From positions 1 through 64,000 of the forward strand of contig WHVD01000254.1 in the NCBI GenBank assembly GCA_015178975.1: a DNA stretch of 64,000 nucleotides, in the 5' to 3' direction. Below are positions 32,455 through 43,878 of this stretch, in pieces. Below the pieces are notes generated by a model. It saw only the letters and a list, made by a program, of their open reading frames with translations. It did no database searches and was not told the origin of the DNA. A program made the translations under genes and the position numbers. The stretch's first letter is position 1. Each line of letters starts with the position of its first letter. This DNA comes from Hysterangium stoloniferum (Eukaryota > Basidiomycota > Agaricomycetes > Hysterangiales > Hysterangiaceae).

Positions 32455-35400
32455 GACTAGTCAAAGAAAGGGGTAAGGATGATCGATGGGCTTATATGGC
32501 AGCTGTGATGATGGTACGGTACCGTCATAGAAATGCAGACGCCCCTTGTCACTTTCCCCCTAGACCTGACGCGGTACGCTCATGTGCCCGCTCCGACTAT
32601 ACGAGTGCCCTTTTTGAAATATTTGCCACTCAATGAAATTCCTCTCTAGAGTGAATTTGCAATAAATGAAGTTCGAACTGAGTGGGTTCCTGATATTCAT
32701 ATGCGGCACGAACGTTTAGTGCGGATACTCTATTTTTAGGGCACATGGTCTCGGACTAATGTCGCCGAAAGTTGTAACGACCAGCCTAGTAGGGTAGCTT
32801 GCCTTACTCTTCCGCCTCGTAACACTGGATATTTTTTATTGTATGTTCCGTAAAGGTAATCCACACACCCGACGCCCTGCGGAGTTTCCCAATTTGACCA
32901 TCCATTTTCGAACCTTTTGGAGTCGCTTATAACCGCCCTATATGATATGGATCTTCTCCTTTAATATTAACGCTCATCCAATATTAATAATGCACTCCAC
33001 GACCTTGGACAACCCTGCCAATAAGCACTCCATTTTCACAATAAATCTGCTGATATTAAATCGTTTCCCGCACGATAATCGTTCGTCCAGGATAGTTGGT
33101 TATCTTCTTTTACAACTCTTGGGTGTGAAATCGACTAATCTGAAGATCCGTTAACCGCACAGAGAATGCATTTCCGCGTAATATGGCGCATGACATTACA
33201 TGGGATGTGAAGCTGGTGCTTCACGTGGTAGGTCCAACGAGTTACATGAGGTGTCAACGAATGAGGAAGTCATAATGTCAATTCTATGAAAGTGGTTCGA
33301 GGTCTGCAAAGCACTTCAAAATTTCAAGGTTGTGCTTCTTCGGTGCGTGGCATTATACTATCTTAATTTTAAGCAGGGGGATAACTATTCTTGCTACTGC
33401 CAGTGTACGAATTCCTGCCAGACGCAAGACAAGCATGTCTCCTTAATCTATCTATTTCACAATAAACCCTCGTCAGGTTAATAAATATGTTCCATCTGCT
33501 GAGAATTAATCTCTGTCCCGAGTTGTGTCGAGTCGTTCAAGCTCTAAGGCCGACACGACCTTTATGATCTGCCAAGACAACCTGGGATCGGTTCTTTGGT
33601 TGCCTCGGATCATGTATAATTAGCATCTCTATTTTTGCCTGGCGGGCATTCAGAAAGAATTCAAATGGATAAGCTTCTCCTACGCCTGGTTACACATGAA
33701 TATTCAAATGAGCATATGGTTTAGAATATTTTTGGACCTGCGCCAGATATATCAACAAACTGGCAGTCATATAACATATAGGCAGGAATGCGATGAGGCC
33801 TCGCTATTATCACGAAAAGAAGGGGGGGTACTTTTCAATAGACGTAAGAAGACTAGTGGACAATCGGTCCGTGCTCCCGACTTGAAGTCCCCATCCCGAA
33901 ACCCCAAGTAAAATCCACCCGACGACCTGTAGTATCATCAGCCGCTTCCTGATATTGCGGCATAAATAGATCGTTATTTTCGAGTTCGAATGTGCTAATA
34001 TTGTATGCGACTGATGTCCGAACAGTATGCAGAAATTTCATGGAGGCAAAATATCGAAAATAGCCATGAAGTACGGGCAATCCTTCTCCACCGTCGTGGA
34101 TAATTCTTGAGCGACGGCGGCATCCCCCACATCATTGCACAACCCGTGACACCACGTAATTGTGTCGGGTCCCGGGCTTACCTAATATACTCGACAGCTC
34201 AATTTGTGAGTCGTCTGAAAGTTTTAAGCATGAATGTCGTTAGTTTTAGTGGTGCTTCCTAGACGTATAATTATCTGAGTGAGGTGATGGTACTCCATTA
34301 AAACTATAACAGATAGTAACTCAGTCGTCACGGTAAAGTGGAATCGACTGAGGTATTTACTATGGTGAGTGCGTTTATAAGTACTACGGACAAAAGAAAT
34401 ACTAAACAAAAGGAATATTCGGACAAAAAAATTCTAGACGACAAAGCATTCGTATTGTTGGTGCCGGTGTCTATTGTCCGGATCAGATCTTGTGTAACGC
34501 CTATTGTGCCTACGCGAGCCATAGTTTGTAACATACTCGTGGTGAATGGATAAGGATTAAATGTTGAATTTTGGGCATTCAAGTAAGCGAGCGGCAGGGA
34601 CTGGGATATTAGTAAGCGGGTTACTAGGTATATATAGATGAGACTTGCATTTATAATCCTCATCCGTTTACAACGAGTTAACCGTCAACTACTCAGACCA
34701 ACGGAAAGTTATACGGCACCACACTTGACACTAAACAAATACAAATAGACCTTATGTAACCCAAAATGCGCGGTGACTCCCAACCCGAGCGTAATCTCTC
34801 GCTAACCCAAAAGTCAACATATCGGTGCCTCGGCCTTGTAAGCCGTGTTAGTATAGCGAATTACCTTAAAATATAGAAATTACTTATTGTAACAAGCTGT
34901 CGTCACAACGTAGAGTCATACCTGGAAGTTAGTACGTGTTCATGTTCCTCGTGCCAAGGGCGGCCAATTGCCGTTGTTTTTTGATGAATAACCAGGGCTT
35001 TTATTTCAGCTGACAGTGATGCTTTCATATAAATGTACATCTGAAGAATGCTGTTGTTCATTTAGCTCCCCACTTTCTCTTGCTTACTCCAGGACTAGTA
35101 TCACTACACACGGCGTGTCCTTAGGTGTGCCGTATCCGAGTCAGCAACGCTCAGTAAGGGCACCTTTTCCCTCGAACTTGCTCTGAGCCGTAAGGCTTTC
35201 AGTGAAATGCGGCCGTTATCCACCCGGTGGACAATACCCCGACAAGAGCATGGGGTCATAGAACGGGAAGACGTTGATCACTTGCATATCAAGTCACGCA
35301 CGCCCCCCTCCCGCACTCGTGCTCACGCCCCAACCGACCTTCGTCACCAGAACCCCCCAATTCTAGAACAGATCATCGACCTGACATTCACCGTGACATA

Positions 35401-36514
35401 GGGGGAGTCCTCCGTCTCAAAAACCGATTCACTGATTTTCGGGGACTTTGCGGGAAGAGTATGTCGCAACGGCACATTTGCGGTATTTATACAAATAAGC
35501 TGCAAGGGACTATCTAGGAGGCTGCAGCTACCCAGGACATGGGGAGTGCGCATTGCATGTCGAAAGATGGGTGGTCCATGCGCTTCCGAATCCCGACGGT
35601 CCGTGTTCTCCCTGGACATGGGCGGCGAGTCCTGAGACTTTGTACCGCATCTTGAGAGTGCTGCGCCCCGTACGGACTCCCGCATACTACTTGAAAGGAA
35701 GGCTGACGGCGCGTGGGCCTGGGAGAACAGCGCAGTTTTCTATATTCCATTTCCAAGTGAAAGTCCAAGCATGGTGGTCCACGCTGCCCAAATTCGGCTG
35801 CAGCATTAGATGACAGCAGTGGGATCAGGCCCAGGGAAAAGCCACACACAGGGCGCTAGAGTGCTTGCTATGACTACCATGCCTTCGATTCGGATTCTGG
35901 AAATGGTGAGGGTGGATATAGACAGTTGGATAGTTATACAGTTATGTTGCTTAATATTTTTGAGCGCGGGTGGTGTGAGTGCCGAGAGCCCAGCACTATA
36001 TAGCGCAGACTGTGCTTGTTGCCAAGAACCGCTTTGAAACTTACTGCGCATCCCTTGACGTCGATGTGAGAAGTTTTTTCGGGGTGAAGATGACCAGTGT
36101 CTCTTCCGCCGGCAGCCATGGTCGTTCCGCGCGTGGCATTTCATAATAACGCTACGGTTTGCTGTTCCATTACGTTTTGGGCTTATATATGGCGGTGCAT
36201 GCCCATGCCGGGTGGCTGGGAATGAAAAAGCTGAAAAAGCGCGGTTGCCAATATCGGCGATCCGGACCCGGAAGACTACACTGCCCACAAGCACCGCCTT
36301 GTGCCGGCGTCTGCCCAGGGCTGTGCGCATCAATATTCACGGTTTGAGACCAGTGATCAAATAAAAAGACTGCACGTTGCAACGGCTCTCGTATCAGCCC
36401 CCATTTTTCCCGTCTTCCTTCCGTGCCTCTCCCGTCCTCTCCCCTTCCCCCCCGCCCTTGTCCTTTCTATAACCTACTTTGTGTGTTCACGACTGTTATT
36501 GCCATACTAGCACG
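32455..36514. other. 4-kb gap with no recognisable gene
   Basis: I see no long open frame with familiar motifs on either strand and no LTR, TIR or satellite. Base composition is intermediate between the genes and the repeats. The short frames present (for example around 35,500-36,300) overlap each other on both strands and show no coding bias. It may hold a non-coding RNA, a decayed gene or a fast-evolving gene with many small exons. Confidence 0.5.
32491..32499 (-). promoter_or_regulatory. Possible TATA box of the glutathione transferase gene
   Basis: CCATATAAG on the minus strand, 37 bp before the ATG. This implies a short 5' leader. Confidence 0.35.
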
Positions 36515-37416
36515 ATGCCGATGTCCGCACGCCAATATTTCTGCTGTTGTATCCCGGTGCGGATCGCTGTGTTTGTGACGTCCCTGCTTGCGTTGCTCTT
36601 CTCCGGCGCGGTCGCTGGCATTTCGTTTTTCCTGCTTGCGGGTGAGTGTCACGTTTTATTCTCGCCATGCACAACGTATAATGTGGGCGGGTGCTGACGC
36701 TTGTGCGTGTGTGACTTGTAGATACCAAGGACGGCGATACTGCGGTGTCCCATCTGAGCAAGGAGCAGAAGATCGCGTTGGGTGTCGTGGGCGGTGTCTA
36801 CACCGTGATCGCCCTCGCATCCCTGTTCGGGTACGTGAAAAAATGACGATGGTGAACGTATCAACTCACGGAATGGTGCCCCGCTGTGCAGGTTCATCGG
36901 CGCCATCATCCGCAAACGCGGCTTTGTGCGCCTCTACTCGACCATGACGTTCGTCATCTTCTTCGTCCAGTGCGCCGCGAGCGGCTACCTCATCTACTCG
37001 CTCTTCCGCAACACCGACTGCACCATAAAACTGCCGGACGGCACGAGCAAAGAGTGCACGCAGCTGAGCACCGGCGCGAAAGTCGGCGTCGTGTGCGTCT
37101 TGATGGTCCACATCATCGTGCAAGCCTGTAAGCAATTCCATGAGCCTTTAAGATCGACCGTGTGTTCTGATGTTGACGTGCGGCGGCTGTTATCCTCGCA
37201 GACATCGTCTCTGTCATCCGGCGCTATGTTACACAGCTGGAGGACGAGCAGACCTACCGCGGCACATCGGGCTACGCAGATGCCGCGTTCAGACTGAACC
37301 CGACCTCCAGCAACCAAAAGTATCAGCCCGTGGACCAAGCCCAGGGCCAGGGTCTGCTACACCCACAGGGCACATATGCCTATGCCGATCCGCACCATTC
37401 CTTTGGCCATGCATGA
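36515..37416 (+). CDS. Four-helix (tetraspan) membrane protein, unknown function
   Basis: Four exons, 36,515-36,641, 36,722-36,830, 36,892-37,127 and 37,202-37,416, give 228 residues. All introns have GT..AG borders and the phases join cleanly. Cys-rich start (QYFCCCIPVRIAV), then four hydrophobic helices at ~17-41, ~57-83, ~92-117 and ~147-173, and a cytosolic-type tail ending QGTYAYADPHHSFGHA. A soluble loop between helices 3 and 4 carries two cysteines (NTDCTIK, KECTQL) that could pair. Such small CCC-start tetraspans are common in Agaricomycetes, but I know of no assigned role. Its last exon and 3' flank are duplicated at 39,726-39,960. Confidence 0.75.
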
Positions 37417-37647
37417 GAATATAGCGTACGAGTTGGAATGAGGGTTTGCGCATGTCACACGTTATACCACTGTATCTCTTATTTATCGCCAGCGAGAATG
37501 CTATTACGGACTTTTTAAAGGCGTCAGCCTCCCTTGTACTCTAAATATCATTATCATAAAGTCAACATCACCCACTAGAGCAATAAGGGTTATCTAATAA
37601 ACATCTAATAATGAATAATAATGAAGGTCATTAGGTATGCTCTAGCG

Positions 37648-38989
37648 CTACAACCGTGCCTCTTCCTCTCCAGCTTCCGACTGCTTGGCTTGCACCTCCT
37701 CCTCAGCGGGAGAATAATCAATGTACCCCACTGGCGACTTTTTCGCAAAAAACGTGTCATAATTATACGGCGTGAGTGGTATATTCTTCTGCAGTCGGAC
37801 AGGGAGGTCAGGCTGTTGCAACGAAACCGGGTCAGAAAATGCTCTGAAGCGAATGCAGGACGCGCAGCGCTCACGTTTGAGATGAAGTACCGCCCAAATA
37901 CCACAACGTCGCCCTTCTTTGCAACCATCTCCGCATTCTCCGGCGCGTGTCCATTCGCGGATAAGAATGGGCGCGGGGCCCAGAGGACACGGAAGAGATC
38001 GTTCGAGCCAGTGTCCTGGGCGTTCCGGTCGAAGTCCGGCTCTGTGAGATGGATATACGCAAAATCGGGGTACGCATCGCGAATCGCCGTGATGAAATGC
38101 GTGAACTGCGGGATCGGGTCCGCCATGCGCATGTCTGTTAGGGCAGAACCATGAGTACAATACCCTCCAAAAACGCCGCCTTTTTTTTTGACTTGGAAGA
38201 GAGGGACATACCCTGAAACGAACTCCACGGGCTCAGCCGGATGCCGACGCGGTCCTGGCCGACAGCGGCGACGACGGCCTGCAGGACCTCGAGGCCAAAG
38301 CGGCTCCGGTTCGCGATGCTCCCGCCGTACGCGTCCGTCCGCGCGTTCACGACGTCCTGCAGGAACTGGTCGACGAGGTACCCGTTCGCGCCGTGCACCT
38401 CGACGCCGTCGAAGCCCGCCGCGATCGCGTTCCGCGCCGCGGTCGCGTAGGCGTGCACGTACTCGGTGATCTCGGGCACGGTGAGCGCGCGGGGCACCTC
38501 CGCGTGGCCGGTGAGCTGCTTGGGCGAGGACGAGACGTACGGGAGGTCGCTGTCCCTCTTGAGGACTTGTGGGTCTGCGGCGCGGCCGAGCGCCCATAGC
38601 TGCGCGTAGATGAAGGAGCCTTTGGCGTGCACGGCGTCGGTGACCTGTCGTGCGGTGTGTCAGTCACTATCCATCATTTCGCACGGGACTTTGATGAGAC
38701 GGCGGGTGCGGGATTGATGACTCACGCGTTTCCATGCGTCGACTTGGGCGGCATTGTACAAGCCGGGCACGTTATCATATCCGCCGGCTTTCTCTGAGAT
38801 GATGGTGGCTTCTGTGATGAGCAGCGTCCCCGGGGTGCTCGCTCGCTGGGTGTAGTACTCGACCGCCATGTCATTGTGGACATGGTTATCGTCCGCTCGG
38901 TATCTTGTCAAGGGGGCCATGGCCACACGGTGTAGTAGCTGGGATCGACCGACTTTGATCGGCGAGAATAGAGGGCTGGTTGATGACAT
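37648..38989 (-). CDS. Old yellow enzyme (NADPH dehydrogenase / ene-reductase), copy 1
   Basis: Four exons, 38,989-38,726, 38,644-38,212, 38,134-37,875 and 37,812-37,648, give 373 residues. FMN-dependent TIM-barrel enzyme that reduces activated C=C bonds with NADPH. Visible motifs: [10 protein letters not shown] (FMN-contact Thr), [26 protein letters not shown] (the His/Asn pair that binds the substrate carbonyl, ~residues 180-185), [18 protein letters not shown] (flavin phosphate and Arg region) and [12 protein letters not shown]. The same exon structure is found in two paralogues nearby. C-terminal [18 protein letters not shown] is a charged tail. TATA box at 39,049-39,058. Confidence 0.93.
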
Positions 38990-39725
38990 GGTAGAAGTGC
39001 GTATGGTATAGAGGAGTTGATTGCTGAGAGACGAGGCTTTGTTAGAGGCTTTATATGGTCGTCGAGGGACTCTGACGAGTTAAGAAGCCTGTACTGGGAA
39101 TCAACTTAGTTTGTCTTCCCACAGATGACAACATACCCATTGCCTTGTGGCTTGCCTGTGAGCTAACTTGCTAATCCGTGAGCGATAATAGCTGCATCTA
39201 GCCGCCACTGTCAATGAGTTGAGCTATCTTTAAACGACAGTCGTAAAAAAGGCAAGGTCGGCACCTGCTGTAGTTGCATGCGAAACGCATTCCTGAGCTC
39301 GAAAACAGCCTTATGTATGACATGCTTGATATCTGTGCAGACCATCGTGTGAGTGTCTATGTCCGGGAAACGTTGACCGTACATAAGTGACCAATGTCAC
39401 GCTATTGCTGGACCCACACTTTGATCACGTCGTACCGGTGTCATATCAAGCGCAAACGCGCCAGCTACTTTTATTTATTATAAATAAGTTGATAAACTCT
39501 CAGACAGATGATATTATAAGCAGTCTAGAGCATTATGAAAATTAGAAGGAAAACCTCCTGGCAATGTCGAGAACTGCCATCAGTATGAAAAACCATCCCC
39601 CAAGCATTAAAAGGATGTATCTAATCAATATAGCAAAGAAATGATTTGCAGGAGAATGAGGAATTATTTGCTAAATTACTGTTGGCGCTGCAGATGATAA
39701 TGGTTTGTGGCGACTGAGACAGAGG
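38990..39725. other. Promoter and upstream region of old yellow enzyme copy 1
   Basis: 38,990-39,260 is shared with the upstream regions of the other two copies (for example CTTGTGGCTTGCCTGT and GAGCTATCTTTAAA). The remainder to 39,725 is unique and holds no gene. Confidence 0.6.
39049..39058 (-). promoter_or_regulatory. TATA box of old yellow enzyme copy 1
   Basis: CCATATAAAG, ~60 bp before the ATG. The copies at 41,377-41,386 and 43,811-43,820 have CTATATAAAG at the same spacing. Confidence 0.6.
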
Positions 39726-39960
39726 GTGGACCGAGCCCAGGGCCAGGGTCTGCTACACCCACAGGGCACATATGCCTATGCCGATCCGCACCATTCCTTT
39801 GGCCGTACGAGTTTGGAATGAGAGTTTGCGCATGTTTATCGTCGGCGAGAATGCTATTACGGACTTTTTAAAGGCGTCAGCCTCCCTTGTACTCTAAATA
39901 TCATTATCATAAAGTCAACATCACATACTATAACAATCTAATAAACATCTAATAATAATG
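39726..39960 (+). repeat. Duplicated 3' end of the tetraspan gene
   Basis: Near-identical to ~37,328-37,615. It includes the codons for QAQGQGLLHPQGTYAYADPH and the 3' flank (GCGTCAGCCTCCCTTGTACT). It is a gene tail only and marks the left edge of the duplicated block carrying old yellow enzyme copy 2. Confidence 0.9.
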
Positions 39961-39984
39961 AAGGTCATTAGGTACGCTCTAACG

Positions 39985-41317
39985 CTACAACCGTGCCTCT
40001 TCCTCTCCAACTTCCGACTGCTCGGCTTGCACCTTCTCCTCGGCGAAAGGATAATCAATGTACCCCACTGGCGACTTTCTCAAATAAAACGTGTCATAAT
40101 TATACGGCGTTAGTGGTATATTCTTTTGCAGTCGAACAGGGAGGTCAGGCTGTTCCAAGGAAACCGGTCAGAACAGGCTCCGACAAATGCGAAACGCGCA
40201 GCCGCTCACGTTTGAGATAAAGTACCGCCCAAACGTCACAATATCGCCCTTGCTTGCGCCTCTCGCCGCGTTCGCTGGCGTGTATCCGTTCGCGGACAGG
40301 AACGGGCGCGGGGCCCATATGGCGCGGAATGCGTCGTTCGAGCCAGTGTCGTCCGGGTTCCGGTCGAGGTCCGGCTCTATGAGGTGGATATAGGCAAAGT
40401 CAGGGTACGCATCACGAATCGCCGTGATAAAGTGCGTGAACTGCGAAACTGGATCCGCCATACGCATGTCTGTGACGCAGAGCCACAAATAAGCACAATA
40501 CCACCCAAAAACGCCGCCTCTTTTTGGTGGCGAGAGAGGGACGTACCCTGGAAGAGGCTCCACGGGCTGAGCCGGATGCCGACGCGGTCCTGGCCGACGG
40601 CGGCGACGACGGCGCGCAGGACCTCGAGGCCAAAGCGGCTCCGGTTCGCGATGCTCCCGCCGTACGCGTCCGTCCGCGCGTTCACGACGTCCTGCAGGAA
40701 CTGGTCGACGAGGTACCCGTTCGCGCCGTGCACCTCGACGCCGTCGAAGCCCGCCGCGATCGCGTTCCGCGCCGCGGCCGCGTAGGCGTGCACGTACTCC
40801 GCGATCTCGGGCACGGTGAGCGCGCGCGGCACCTCCGCGTGGCCGGTGAGCTGCTTGGGCGAGGACGAGACGTACGGGAGGTCGTTGTCCCTCTTGAGGA
40901 CGTGTGCGTGTGCGGCGCGGCCGAGCGCCCACAGCTGTGCGTAGATGAAGGAGCCTTTGGCGTGCACGGCGTCGGTGACCTGTCGTGCGGTGGCGTGTCA
41001 GTCGCGATCGGTAATTTTGCGTGGGATTTTGATGAGGTGGCGGGATTACTCACGCGTTTCCATGCGTCGACTTGGGCTGCATTGTACAAGCCGGGCACGT
41101 TGTCGTATCCACCGGCTTTCTCTGAGACAAAGGTGGCTTCTGTGATGAGCAGCGTGCCCGGGGTGCTCGCTCGCTGGGCGTAGTACTCGACGGCTAGGTC
41201 ATTGTGGACATGGTTATCGTCCGCTCTGTATCTTGTCAAAGGGGCCATGGCTACGCGGTGTAGTAGCTGAGATCGACCGACTTTGATCGGGGAGAATAGA
41301 GAGCTGGATGATGACAT
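39985..41317 (-). CDS. Old yellow enzyme, copy 2
   Basis: Four exons, 41,317-41,054, 40,979-40,547, 40,469-40,210 and 40,149-39,985, give 373 residues. Exon lengths are identical to copy 1 (264, 433, 260, 165). It keeps [27 protein letters not shown], the flavin-binding [18 protein letters not shown] and GRYFISNPDLP, so it should be active. Exon 2 is almost the same as in copy 1. Exon 3 and the introns differ more. It lies in tandem with copy 1 and inverted to copy 3. Confidence 0.93.
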
Positions 41318-42054
41318 GGTAGAAATGTATATGGTATACAGGAGTTGCTTGCTGAGAGACGAGCTTTGTTAGAGGCTTTATATAGTCGTGCGAGGCATTC
41401 CGCTTCGGAAACTCTGCTGCTGACAAGTGAAGAAGCCTGTACTGGTAATCAGCTTAGTCTGTCTTCCCACAGATGACAACATACGCATCGCCTTGTGGCT
41501 TGCCTGTAAGCTAGCTTGCTAAGCCGTGATCGATAATAGCTCGCATCTAACCGCCACCGTCAGTGCGTGCGTTGAGCTATCTTTTAAACCATAGTCGTAG
41601 TCGACAGGTCGGGACTCGTGTGAGATTCTATTTCCGGGAAACGTTGACCTTGCATATGTGACATTTGTCACACTCACGCTATTGCTGGACCCACATGAAG
41701 AAATATTGCTGCATGAAATTTTCAAAAAACATCCGGGGAAACTCCGATGAAACATGGCATGCTTTCGTCTAAAATAAACGTGATTTGAGGTGTTCTTAAT
41801 ACATCGTGAATTTGGTATTCAGCTGTAGGGTGCGAGATCGGCCACGAAGCGGAGTTTCAAGGTTGTAGGTCCCCGTATGCAATTCTGATGGCCATCACAT
41901 GGTAGTCTCCCACGATCATCATTTCGATCCTCCATCGTCGTCGACCATTATTCCACAATCGTTAAAAAGGTGTGGATCATGCTTCCTCCCTCAAATTCAG
42001 CCGCAGTACCACTACCACCACTACCACAATTTCCTCTCCCAAAACACAATAACA
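41318..42054. other. Divergent intergenic region between old yellow enzyme copy 2 and Clp1-like copy B
   Basis: 41,318-41,600 is the duplicated old yellow enzyme promoter. The rest is the upstream region of the Clp1-like gene. An open frame runs from 41,899 into that gene, but the ATG at 42,055 is preferred because it aligns with the paralogue. Confidence 0.6.
41377..41386 (-). promoter_or_regulatory. TATA box of old yellow enzyme copy 2
   Basis: CTATATAAAG on the minus strand, ~60 bp before the ATG at 41,317. Conserved in spacing with copies 1 and 3. Confidence 0.6.
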
Positions 42055-43176
42055 ATGGTTCTCAATTCAACCCAATCAAACTCCCCTGCCCGTTCCGGTA
42101 AAAACAACAAGGAAAACGTTATCGTCAAGCCTTCTTCTCGCACCAACCACAACGAACATGCCCGTCGCTTGCGCACACGTCCTATTAACGCGCCCTCTGC
42201 TGCTGCCCTGGCCCGCGAGGCTGCCCGCGATCCCCGTCGTCGTGCACAGTCGCCCCAGACTGCTGCACCGGCCCCGAGTATCAGGATTTCGCACCAAGAC
42301 AAAGATGTTGATATGAATGATCTGCCAACTGCCTCCCACGCCTCCCAACGCAGTGTTCAACTTCCGAGATATTTGGGACGCCCGAGCTTCAAGGAGATTT
42401 CGCCCGCTGCACTCGAGGCTGTTGACCCCGAGCTTAAGGGCGTCGCTTTGGAATATATTCATCGCAACCTTCACTTGGTCGGACAACAGTACGTTTACGT
42501 ATCGTGTGGCAATAGAGCTCTCCACTCATGTACCGTTTTTTCCCCTAGAATGCTTGCAGTAGCTACCAGCACTACCACCAGTCCGCCAAAAGACCGTCTC
42601 CCCCGCGAATTAGAAGTCCTCGTCAGCGATTTCTCCGCAAGTCCCCCGACGCACCTCTTCGCCGTCTACTCCAAGACAGCCTCACGCGTCGCCATCCACC
42701 CCGCGCACTCACTCGTCCTCGCCGCGCACTGTGCCAACCTCTCCCCACTCCCACCCTCCCCGTCCGGATACACGTACCCATGCACTGCCTCCTCGCCAGC
42801 CGCAGCCCACCCCAACCCAATTCTGCCCGTCGTGCCGCTCTGCATCCCCCACCCGGCCTCATTCCCCGTGCTCATGCACTACCTCTACACAAAGCGCGCC
42901 GACCACCTCTTCGCGGCGCTCCTCCCCGCAGGCGCCGGTGTCGCCATGCAGGGCCTCCCGCAGCTCGCACAGCACTTCGCCACGACGGTCACGGTGCAGG
43001 CGCTCCTCGCGCACGCTGCGCGCGTGCATGGCTTGTGGAGCAACGTCGCCGCGCTGGGCGTGTTTGACGATGGCTTGTCGCGGAGCGTCGAGATGGTGTG
43101 GGAGGTGCTTGTGGAGGCGTTGGCGATTAGCACGGGGGCGCAGTGGCAGGCGGAGAAAGTCCAGGCGCAGTTGTGA
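42055..43176 (+). CDS. clp1: Clp1-like protein (clampless family), copy B
   Basis: Two exons, 42,055-42,488 and 42,549-43,176, with a 60-bp intron (GTACGT..CCCTAG), give 353 residues. Paralogue of 29,586-30,663: same start (MVL..QSNSP), NNKENVIVKP, ALEAVDPELKGVALEYI, LPRELEVLVSDFSA, PVVPLCIPHPASFPVLMHYL then YTKRADHLFAALL, VHGLWSNVAALGVFDD, and the same last residues KVQAQL. It has an insertion of ~13 residues after LPPSPS relative to copy A. Known members act in clamp-cell development downstream of mating-type genes. Whether both copies keep that role is open. Confidence 0.7.
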   Translation: MVLNSTQSNSPARSGKNNKENVIVKPSSRTNHNEHARRLRTRPINAPSAAALAREAARDPRRRAQSPQTAAPAPSIRISHQDKDVDMNDLPTASHASQRSVQLPRYLGRPSFKEISPAALEAVDPELKGVALEYIHRNLHLVGQQYVYVSCGNRALHSCTVFSPRMLAVATSTTTSPPKDRLPRELEVLVSDFSASPPTHLFAVYSKTASRVAIHPAHSLVLAAHCANLSPLPPSPSGYTYPCTASSPAAAHPNPILPVVPLCIPHPASFPVLMHYLYTKRADHLFAALLPAGAGVAMQGLPQLAQHFATTVTVQALLAHAARVHGLWSNVAALGVFDDGLSRSVEMVWEVLVEALAISTGAQWQAEKVQAQL

Positions 43177-43878
43177 GTCTTAGTTGGGCGCACGTTATTG
43201 TATGCTTTTCATGTAATTCTTATCATTATTGTCAATTTCATCCATGTTTTTATGCGAATTTTATGGATTTTCTGCCGCAATGCCGTGTGCGTCTAACGTC
43301 ATCCTGTAATCAGCCAGAAAGTGATGACGCATATATGATGACCTAAGGAAAATGCCTCATCGCCGATTCATCGGACACTCGATGTCTTGTTCTTTTGTTC
43401 GAGTGTGCTTTTAGGTATCACATCTCTGGAGGGGAGCGCAACACAAATTGCAAAAATAAACACCTTCTCACCTCCAAATCGTTATATGCGTGCCGTTGGT
43501 AAATGTTTCCGTGACATACTGTGACTCAAGATCAACGTTTTTGCCGTAATAGTCATACAACAGTCAGCAATTTTGTCAACATACTCTCGACTATGAATCA
43601 TCGAGTTTAAAGATAGTCGCTGATCATGGCGGTTAGATGCGGGCTATTATCGATCAGGGCATATGGATTAGCAAGCTGGCTTACAGGCAAGCCAGATGGC
43701 AATGAGTATCGATGAAGTACGTTGTCATCTATGCGAAGACAGACGACGCTGATTACCAGTACATGTTACTTGTCAGCACCAAAGTTTCTCAAGCGGGATG
43801 CCTTGCAAGACTATATAAAGTCATCGACGAAAACTCGTCTCTCTACAATCAACTCCTCTACCATACAACCCCTCTGCA
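43177..43878. other. Intergenic region, promoter of old yellow enzyme copy 3
   Basis: From ~43,600 on it is the inverted counterpart of the copy 1 and copy 2 upstream regions (AAAGATAGTCGC, GGCTTACAGGCAAGCC). TATA box at 43,811-43,820. No gene. Confidence 0.6.
43811..43820 (+). promoter_or_regulatory. TATA box of old yellow enzyme copy 3
   Basis: CTATATAAAG, ~59 bp before the ATG at 43,879. Confidence 0.65.

Noticed and set aside
34830-34880. Possible tRNA-like sequence
   Set aside because: No cloverleaf with matching acceptor and T arms could be drawn. No tRNA or rRNA gene was found anywhere in the window.
35500-36350. Overlapping frames of 110-175 codons upstream of the tetraspan gene
   Set aside because: They overlap on both strands, and no domain, splice pattern or start context favours one of them.
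37605-38597. 330-codon minus-strand frame with Arg-rich repeats
   Set aside because: Wrong frame of old yellow enzyme copy 1. It reads through introns and is low-complexity.
40524-41183. 219-codon plus-strand frame over old yellow enzyme copy 2
   Set aside because: Antisense shadow of a GC-rich exon. The minus strand has clear enzyme motifs and introns.
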